Shown in pieces: positions 8,001-11,840 of a stretch of 18,510 nt of DNA; positions within the stretch are counted from its first letter, which is position 1, and each line of letters starts with the position of its first letter. A program made the position numbers and the translations under genes. This DNA is from UBA5266 sp964610025 (GTDB lineage: Bacteria > Bacteroidota > Bacteroidia > Bacteroidales > WCHB1-69). The notes below the pieces were generated by a model. The model saw only the letters and a list, made by a program, of their open reading frames with translations. It made no database searches and had not been told where the DNA came from. The stretch lies in NCBI GenBank assembly GCA_964610025.1, contig CAZSTX010000044.1:1-18510 (forward strand), in the 5' to 3' direction.

Positions 8001-9751
8001 ACCTGCCCATAGCCTGGTAAAACCGTAGGTTGTGTTATCACTACATGTGCTGTAGTCCAACTTGCTATAGCTGAAAGTGTAACATTAGTTGTTCCATAAG
8101 CTAATTCAACATTATATTGCAAACTATCTTGATGAAAATTAGGCAATGTTATACCATTGTATTGAATATTACTTGCTGATGCATTAGTAGATAATGCGAC
8201 TGTAAAATAGATAGTATATGTTCTTGTCGTAACACCATCTTCGGCAGTAACAGTTACTGTAGCTACTCCAGGAAGAGAAGATGCTTGTATTATCGTAGGT
8301 GTCAATCCTACCCATTGTGTCTTAACAGTAACAAAAGGAGTAAGAACAGTTCCAGGATTTAAAACCACATGATAAGACAAACTATCTTGATGAAAATTAG
8401 GTACTGTTATCCCATTATATTTCAAACTATCCAACTTTGCATTATCCGATAGTTTTACATTAAAATTAATAATATACAATGTCGTATCTCCGTTTTCGGC
8501 TCTCAATTTTATCAATGCTTGTCCGTTAGGATCAACAGGTTGTACTACACTAACAATTCTTGCACCCGTATCTGCAATAGTAGTATAATTAATAAAAGGT
8601 ATAGCAACAGTTCCTGGAGATAAATCAATATTATATACTTTGGTTGTGTCAACAAAATTAGCTATAAATATGGTATCCAATCCTGTCAAAGTATAACCAA
8701 CATTGGAAAGCATATTATTAGGTGATTTAAAAATAGAATAATTGATAGTATATGTTTTTTGTGTAATACCATCTTCAGCCAAAATAGTTATAAGAGTACG
8801 ACCACCGTCTACACCATTGTTTATACCGTTATAATTAATCATTGTATCGCTTACATCATTCACTTCTGTAGTATAAGTGATAGAAGGAAAATTATTTGGA
8901 TTAGTTCCTCTTGGAAGCTCTATGTTGTAATTAAGTGTGGCTATCGAAAAACTATCAATAGTAGTGTTATTCATCTTTATATCTGTTAGCCAAGCACTAT
9001 AAATCAATTCTACATCATCTATCGAAAGTGAATCGCCTGCTGCCCCTCCTCCAGGTGTTGAATTGTTTGTAAAAGTGAGCAGCATATAATTGCGTGTAGA
9101 AGTTCCACTATAATGAAAAGGTATTTTTTGTTGTATCCACTCACAAGTTGAAGCTGTTGTTCCTGTTCTATAAAATTCAGCTTCGGCTTTTGCAGCATAT
9201 GCCGAAATTGTATTTGCATCGTTAGGATCTTTAAAGTCAGAATCTCCATGAATAACAGCACTAATTCTTGCTTTACTAGTAGCACTTTTTGCCCAATATT
9301 TTACCCATACATACAGCGAATCGGGCGAAGCAGTAAATGCTTCGCTAAAAGCTGTATCTGAACGCTTTGTGTGATTGTAATTGCTTGTACTATTAGCTGT
9401 TGTGCTTCCAATATAAATTTGCCCTAAAGTCATATTGCCATTGGCTACTATACCTAAAGCAGAAGCAGAATAAATAGTTAAATAATAAGCACCATTACCA
9501 TTAGGACGTCGTCCTGCAACCTTGTAATGATGTGGGGTTTTTGCAGATGGACAAGCTAGAGATCCCAAAAAGCCTCCTATTGCGCAATTTGCTGTTTCAA
9601 ATGAATTCCAGTTAACGGGTTCATCATTGTTTTTTGTTCCACTCCATGCTTCAAAATTAGCATTTTGAATCTGATAAGATTGGGAGTGTACTTTTACATT
9701 AATAGCACTTGCTATTATAACTGCTGAAATGCAGATTAATACTTTTTTCAT
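5051..9751 (-). CDS. Giant secreted protein with 14 cadherin-like beta-sandwich repeats and T9SS sorting domain
   Basis: A 1566-residue predicted surface protein. Residues 1-23 are a signal peptide (cut HS|QS). Residues about 26-250 form a beta-rich head ending in DSLSIDDVELIY, similar to PCMD-type jelly rolls and to the small protein at the end of this run. Residues 253-1477 hold 14 tandem repeats of 82-89 residues, resembling the cadherin-like beta-sandwich family (Pfam Cadherin-like, PF12733). The recurring pattern is NAxLxxLxxNGI, then a phrase such as NFHxDSLxYxVxLxxGT, then AxIxVxAEDGxxTxTYxIxFTV. A type A sorting domain occupies 1487-1566 (LIVYPNPTQNT ... LPKGMYVLKIV ... VVKIIKN). There is no membrane anchor. 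This looks like a long stalk holding a binding head away from the cell, as an adhesin or ligand-capture protein; the role is inference. It heads the minus-strand run and has a promoter box just upstream. The ATG lacks an SD but follows an A-rich leader. Confidence 0.88.
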   Translation of the reverse strand: MKKVLICISAVIIASAINVKVHSQSYQIQNANFEAWSGTKNNDEPVNWNSFETANCAIGGFLGSLACPSAKTPHHYKVAGRRPNGNGAYYLTIYSASALGIVANGNMTLGQIYIGSTTANSTSNYNHTKRSDTAFSEAFTASPDSLYVWVKYWAKSATSKARISAVIHGDSDFKDPNDANTISAYAAKAEAEFYRTGTTASTCEWIQQKIPFHYSGTSTRNYMLLTFTNNSTPGGGAAGDSLSIDDVELIYSAWLTDIKMNNTTIDSFSIATLNYNIELPRGTNPNNFPSITYTTEVNDVSDTMINYNGINNGVDGGRTLITILAEDGITQKTYTINYSIFKSPNNMLSNVGYTLTGLDTIFIANFVDTTKVYNIDLSPGTVAIPFINYTTIADTGARIVSVVQPVDPNGQALIKLRAENGDTTLYIINFNVKLSDNAKLDSLKYNGITVPNFHQDSLSYHVVLNPGTVLTPFVTVKTQWVGLTPTIIQASSLPGVATVTVTAEDGVTTRTYTIYFTVALSTNASASNIQYNGITLPNFHQDSLQYNVELAYGTTNVTLSAIASWTTAHVVITQPTVLPGYGQVKIIAEDTNFKKTYTVYFTVAKNTNASLNSLSYKINSNNYSITDFVDTIYTYTIVFPPKTITIPTVIAFPQDTNANISYTQIVKLNDTAFVKVMAEDGIHTKVYQIVFKIALDTNASLTWLKFNDSLVDGFSASVLSYNIALDTNVMPIITAKAIDTAASITINYPNTIPGVIVVTVKAEDTSFSKSYRLYLTLKLSDNADLLEIGYLLNNTSYLIAGFHKDTLSYHVLLPSLTTYTPTLTWQKADASAKISVKQPLSPNDTGKITVTSASDSIVKTYYVFFHVEISNNAALSSIKVNNINLSNFHTDTNSYYITLHYDSLQPPVVGANAQSEAAHITIKQAATVNDSAVINVLAEDSIHARRYVIYFTRQLSPIASLQSITYKLGGVDSLVREFAANKYNYIVYLKPETVQIPNAIFYTLSDARANAQIVRTPLHVNDTAIINVKAENMLDSNVYTVIFHRLLSDNTFLDTLYVNGIPLSVFHKDSLQYTFVLPWNTNQNPVVNAITSWNLASLQITQSGTYFGQAQIKVVAEDGLHTRTYNIQFLQGANVMLQSLSYNIAGNTYAIPTFNPSDTMYNILLPIATTAIPTVNYTLIDSRSKVDTIAATNPNGEISLIIKGWDSSQVKTYKIIFTVALSTDAHLADLMIDSVSVVDFHPDTLDYYIEYEYGKISLPFVEAIALEPDAVIEITQITQYPATAIVFVKAGDTTITMTYRVHFSIEAGDNAYLSELKIDDSLLQDFDKEMLTYHYVLPYGSSNMPTITAKAEDNRANVTITQANTISDTAKIKVVAVNGIDSLNYIITFTTALNNNAFLSWIKVDGTIITNFDSEIKNYKYELSVDYKGIPQVSVQPQDSNASYEVIDAVAIPGQTKIDVLAEDGITNATYRVNFVYANAIEEINQYNQLIVYPNPTQNTIYIKTKNDNSAIEKVQVCDIYGKLLKTKFVNDFITTITIDDLPKGMYVLKIVLESQTPHVVKIIKN
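5321..8995 (-). repeat. Fourteen tandem protein repeats of about 85 residues
   Basis: In residue numbers the units run roughly 253-341, 346-433, 437-520, 522-605, 608-695, 698-779, 782-868, 872-953, 957-1045, 1049-1130, 1134-1220, 1224-1305, 1309-1391 and 1395-1477. Two classes are visible. A shorter class (about 83 residues) has an NGI/LPNFH-type first loop. A longer class (about 87 residues, units 2, 5, 7, 9 and 11) starts SYxI or YxL with a longer first loop and often carries an LNDTA or PNG turn. Units 4 to 12 alternate strictly short-long. Confidence 0.8.
8120..8401. repeat. Pair of identical 24-base segments one repeat unit apart
   Basis: Bases 8120-8143 and 8378-8401 are identical over 24 bases (both begin CAAACTATCTTGATG). 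They are spaced 258 bases apart, exactly 86 codons. They encode the same NFHQDSL phrase of adjacent repeats 3 and 4 in the giant secreted protein. Confidence 0.85.
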
Positions 9752-9791
9752 TTTTTTGAATATTTATTTTTTTTAAACGATTTGGTAAATG

Positions 9792-9799
9792 CAAATGTA
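9792..9799 (-). promoter_or_regulatory. Bacteroidota-type -7 box for the giant secreted protein
   Basis: On the minus strand this reads TACATTTG, an exact TAnnTTTG match, 40 bases before the ATG. The same eight bases form the box in front of rpsA. No convincing -33 TTG is seen at the usual spacing. It probably drives the whole run of giant protein, TonB receptor and small T9SS protein. Confidence 0.5.
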
Positions 9800-10016
9800 T
9801 ATTTTTTTTTTATTAAGTATTTCGTTTTTTTTCAAAAAAAAATGCAACTATCTGTTTGTGTGAATAAAAAATTCTATATAACGAATAATTTTAATCCAAA
9901 TTCCGACTAAAAACATTATTATTTTTAGCATAAAAACCAATAATTTTGCATAAAAAACAAGCTTCTGTATTATTTTTTTAGTTCTAATGCTAATCTTATT
10001 ATTATTCATTAATATT

Positions 10017-10048
10017 TTTGTTTTGTGTATATATTTTTTATATATTTG
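10017..10048 (+). promoter_or_regulatory. Promoter of rpsU
   Basis: The -7 box TATATTTG lies at 10041-10048, with a TTTG -33 element at 10017-10020 and a 20-base spacer, matching the Bacteroidota housekeeping promoter. The start site would fall near 10052, giving a leader of about 45 bases. Confidence 0.6.
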
Positions 10049-10084
10049 CATTTTTAAAATATAGTCATATTAACAATAAAAAAA

Positions 10085-10089
10085 GAGGT
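10085..10089 (+). promoter_or_regulatory. Shine-Dalgarno sequence of rpsU (moderate)
   Basis: GAGGT lies 8 bases before the ATG and is preceded by A residues. It gives five continuous pairs with the 16S tail, then one mismatch, then three A-U pairs. SD sequences are generally absent in this phylum, but rpsU is a reported exception: in Flavobacterium johnsoniae ribosomes lacking bS21 recognise the rpsU SD and autoregulate it. Confidence 0.6.
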
Positions 10090-10097
10090 ATAATTTT

Positions 10098-10292
10098 ATG
10101 ATTGTTGTTCCGATTAAAGATGGTGAAAACGTGGAGAGAGCGTTAAAGAAATTAAAAAGAAAATTTGACAAAACAGGTGTTGTAAAAGAATTACGCAACC
10201 GTCAAAAATTCACCAAAAAGTCTGTAAAAAGACGCGAGCAAATTAAAAAAGCAGTTTATATTCAAAAATTGCGAGATAAAATAGACGAATAA
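10098..10292 (+). CDS. rpsU: 30S ribosomal protein bS21
   Basis: A 64-residue basic protein of the small ribosomal subunit platform. The sequence MIVVPIKDGENVERALKKLK and the helical segment KKSVKRREQIKKAVYIQKLRD are typical of Bacteroidota bS21. In this phylum bS21, with bS18 and bS6, holds the 3' tail of 16S rRNA in a pocket so that the anti-SD is hidden. Tyr54, which I recall as part of that pocket in F. johnsoniae, is present here. The start is fixed by the conserved N terminus and by an SD at the correct distance. It is followed by a terminator hairpin that ends right at the start of the recombinase gene, so part of the transcription probably stops there. Its own translation is likely autoregulated through the SD, by analogy with F. 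johnsoniae. Confidence 0.95.
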   Translation: MIVVPIKDGENVERALKKLKRKFDKTGVVKELRNRQKFTKKSVKRREQIKKAVYIQKLRDKIDE

Positions 10293-10311
10293 TTTTTGTC
10301 AAAAAAAATAA

Positions 10312-10341
10312 TTGTTTTCATGGAAAAAAGTGTTACTTTTG
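10312..10341 (+). promoter_or_regulatory. Promoter of the recombinase gene inside the rpsU terminator
   Basis: A TTG at 10312-10314 and TACTTTTG at 10334-10341, separated by 19 bases, match the -33 and TAnnTTTG -7 elements. The -7 box lies in the left arm and loop of the rpsU terminator hairpin. The predicted start site is near 10346, so the leader would be only about 20 bases, with no SD. Confidence 0.5.
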
Positions 10342-10366
10342 AAATCGAAAGTAATGCTTTTTTTTT
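10324..10366 (+). terminator. Intrinsic terminator (or attenuator) after rpsU
   Basis: GTGTTACTTT (10330-10339) pairs with AAAGTAATGC (10348-10357) around an 8-base loop, including two G-U pairs. Nine T residues follow (10358-10366). The A run at 10324-10329 can extend the stem into the T run. The last T directly precedes the ATG of the recombinase gene. Confidence 0.75.
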
Positions 10367-11257
10367 ATGGATTGGATTAATAATTTTTTGAATTATATTT
10401 CTACAGAAAAACGATTTTCTAAACACACTTCAATAGCATATCAGACTGATTTAAACCAATTTGTTTGTTTTATAAAAAATGAATTAAAATTATCTTCTAT
10501 CGAAGAAGCCAATTTTCAAGAAATTCGCTCTTGGATATTTTTTCTATTAGAAAATGGAAATACTGCAAGAAGTGTAAACAGAAAAATATCAACTTTAAAA
10601 ACTTTTTATAAATTTTTGGTAAAAAACGACCTCCTAACATCAAACCCTATGAACAAAATTATAAGCCCCAAACAATCGCAACGTTTACCTTCGTTTGTTG
10701 ATGAAAATCAAATTAATAATTTATTTTCTATGATCGAATTTCCTGATACATTTGAAGGAATAAGGGATAAAACCATATTAGAAACTTTTTATGCCTTAGG
10801 AATACGTCTGAGTGAACTCATAAACATTACATTGCAAAGCATTGATTTTCACAATCAAACTATTAGAATAATTGGCAAAAGAAACAAAGAACGCATTATA
10901 CCTTTTGGACCACACTTATCAAAATGCTTAAAAGAATATTTAAAAATAGTAGAAAAAACCTTTGGAAGTCCACAACAAAATTCGCCAATTTTTGTTACTA
11001 ATAAAGGAAAGAAAGTGTACCCTGTTTTAATAAATAGAATTGTAAATAAATATATTGCAATGGTATCATCGATTGAACAAAAAAGTCCACATGTGATTAG
11101 ACATACATTTGCTACCCATTTACTAAATCAAGGTGCTGATTTAAATGCCATTAAAGAATTATTAGGACATTCTAATTTAGCAGCAACACAAGTTTACACC
11201 CATACTTCTATAGGAAAATTAAAAAAAATTTATAAACACGCCCATCCAAGGGCATAA
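10367..11257 (+). CDS. Tyrosine recombinase of the XerC/XerD family
   Basis: A 296-residue site-specific recombinase, probably the chromosome-dimer resolvase acting at dif. The N-terminal SAM-like DNA-binding domain (about 1-95) shows RFSKHTSIAYQTDLNQF and RKISTLKTFYKFL. The catalytic domain (about 107-290) carries the complete active site: Arg147 in GIRLSE, Lys171 in GKRNKE, His242 and Arg245 in HVIRHTFATHLL, His268 in LLGHSN, and nucleophile Tyr277 in QVYTH. Length and full motifs fit a housekeeping Xer protein; XerC and XerD cannot be told apart here. The ATG directly abuts the T run of the rpsU terminator and has no SD. The stop lies 15 bases before hpf, so the two are cotranscribed. There are no phage genes, att-like repeats or cargo nearby, which argues against a mobile-element integrase. 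Confidence 0.9.
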   Translation: MDWINNFLNYISTEKRFSKHTSIAYQTDLNQFVCFIKNELKLSSIEEANFQEIRSWIFFLLENGNTARSVNRKISTLKTFYKFLVKNDLLTSNPMNKIISPKQSQRLPSFVDENQINNLFSMIEFPDTFEGIRDKTILETFYALGIRLSELINITLQSIDFHNQTIRIIGKRNKERIIPFGPHLSKCLKEYLKIVEKTFGSPQQNSPIFVTNKGKKVYPVLINRIVNKYIAMVSSIEQKSPHVIRHTFATHLLNQGADLNAIKELLGHSNLAATQVYTHTSIGKLKKIYKHAHPRA

Positions 11258-11259
11258 AA

Positions 11260-11268
11260 AAAGGAGGT
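11260..11268 (+). promoter_or_regulatory. Perfect, extended Shine-Dalgarno sequence of hpf
   Basis: AAAGGAGGT is complementary over nine continuous bases to the 3' tail of 16S rRNA and ends 4 bases before the ATG. It begins 3 bases after the recombinase stop codon. It is the strongest SD in the window, and nearly all other genes here have none. Confidence 0.85.
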
Positions 11269-11272
11269 TACT

Positions 11273-11620
11273 ATGAATATTTACATTAAATCGGTACATT
11301 TTAAAACCGATAAAGGCTTAGAAGAGTATATCAATAAAAAAATGCAAAAAATTGGCAAACTCCATGAAGGTATTATACGAAGCGATGTTACTTTAAAATT
11401 AGAAAATGTAGAAATACCTGAAAATAAAACTGCCGAAATTAAACTCAAAATTAAAGGTGCTAATTTAATAGCAAGTAAACAATGTAAAACATTTGAAGAA
11501 GCGACCACTCTTGCAATAGAAGCGATACAAAAACAATTAGATAAAGCAAAAGATAAACCCATTAACCGTAAAGGAAAAACAAAGTTAGAACTTGATGACA
11601 CAAACATAAGCGAAAAATAA
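11273..11620 (+). CDS. hpf: Short-form ribosome hibernation-promoting factor (HPF/RaiA family)
   Basis: A 115-residue protein with the beta-alpha-beta-beta-beta-alpha fold of the S30AE/HPF family. Strand 1 is MNIYIKSVHF, helix 1 is about 13-29, strands lie at 35-44, 52-60 and 64-70, and helix 2 (FEEATTLAIEAIQKQLDKAK) is about 74-93. It is followed by a short charged tail. It lacks the C-terminal dimerisation domain of long HPF, so it belongs to the short type. Proteins of this family sit in the decoding channel of idle ribosomes and block mRNA and tRNA binding in stationary phase or starvation. It is cotranscribed with the recombinase gene and lies close to rpsU. An exceptional SD sets its translation apart from its neighbours. 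A strong terminator follows. Confidence 0.9.
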   Translation: MNIYIKSVHFKTDKGLEEYINKKMQKIGKLHEGIIRSDVTLKLENVEIPENKTAEIKLKIKGANLIASKQCKTFEEATTLAIEAIQKQLDKAKDKPINRKGKTKLELDDTNISEK

Positions 11621-11642
11621 AAAAACACATTACTATTATAAT

Positions 11643-11679
11643 AAAAAAAGAGGCTAATTTATTCAGTCTCTTTTTTTTT
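11643..11679 (+). terminator. Intrinsic terminator after hpf
   Basis: AAAAAAAGAGGCT (11643-11655) pairs with AGTCTC plus a T run (11665-11677), with one G-U pair, around a 9-base loop. Nine T residues follow the core. It closes the rpsU-recombinase-hpf group. Confidence 0.85.
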
Positions 11680-11732
11680 ATAATTAATTTTAAATTTATT
11701 TTGAATGGCATCTTTTATATATATTTTTTTTA

Positions 11733-11740
11733 TACATTTG
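11733..11740 (+). promoter_or_regulatory. Bacteroidota-type -7 box of rpsA
   Basis: TACATTTG matches TAnnTTTG exactly. The expected start site near 11745 gives a leader of about 95 bases. A convincing -33 element is not visible at the standard spacing. Confidence 0.55.
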
Positions 11741-11741
11741 C

Positions 11742-11826
11742 AATCCGCTTCAAAAAAGGCTCTTTGTTGCGGATTTAACAATTAACCTTTTAATTATCAA
11801 TCTTTAACGTGTAAATATAGTTACAC
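11742..11826 (+). promoter_or_regulatory. Structured leader of rpsA
   Basis: Two inverted repeats lie between the promoter box and the S1 start. AATCCGC (11742-11748) pairs with GCGGATT (11769-11775) around a 20-base loop. GTGTAA (11809-11814) pairs with TTACAC (11821-11826) around a 6-base loop and ends 14 bases before the ATG. In E. coli S1 represses its own translation through a folded leader; a similar role here is inference. If transcription starts inside the first arm, the first stem would be incomplete. Confidence 0.35.
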
Positions 11827-11840
11827 AAAAACAATAAATA

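Larger units (their letters stand above)
9752..10097. other. Divergent AT-rich intergenic spacer
   Basis: This 346-base spacer separates the minus-strand surface-protein run from the plus-strand rpsU group. It holds the promoter box of the giant protein on one side and that of rpsU on the other. A second TAATTTTG box lies at 9941-9948 on the plus strand without a clear -33 partner. A weak A/T hairpin (CTAAAAA 9907-9913 with TTTTTAG 9922-9928) is also present. I see no convincing gene; a 67-codon minus-strand frame here is rich in Lys and Ile and looks accidental. Confidence 0.6.

Noticed and set aside
5321..8995. Regularly spaced repeated DNA that might suggest a CRISPR array
   Set aside because: The spacing is about 250-265 bases, the repeats are imperfect, and the whole stretch is one coding frame of beta-sandwich domains.
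9019..9285. 88-codon frame on the minus strand inside the giant gene, in another reading frame
   Set aside because: It could suggest a frameshift, but the main frame is uninterrupted and keeps the head-domain sequence through this stretch.
9848..10051. 67-codon frame on the minus strand in the divergent spacer
   Set aside because: It is made mostly of Lys, Ile, Phe and Asn as expected from A/T-rich noncoding DNA, covers the rpsU promoter, and shows no recognisable motif.
10367..11257. Tyrosine recombinase as integrase of a mobile element
   Set aside because: It has housekeeping Xer length and motifs, sits in a ribosomal gene cluster, and has no att-like repeats, tRNA target, phage or conjugation genes nearby.
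11621..11840. Possible tRNA genes between hpf and rpsA
   Set aside because: I looked for a T-loop GTTCRANYC pattern and acceptor pairing on both strands and found none. The inverted repeat AATCCGC/GCGGATT has the wrong spacing and context for a tRNA.
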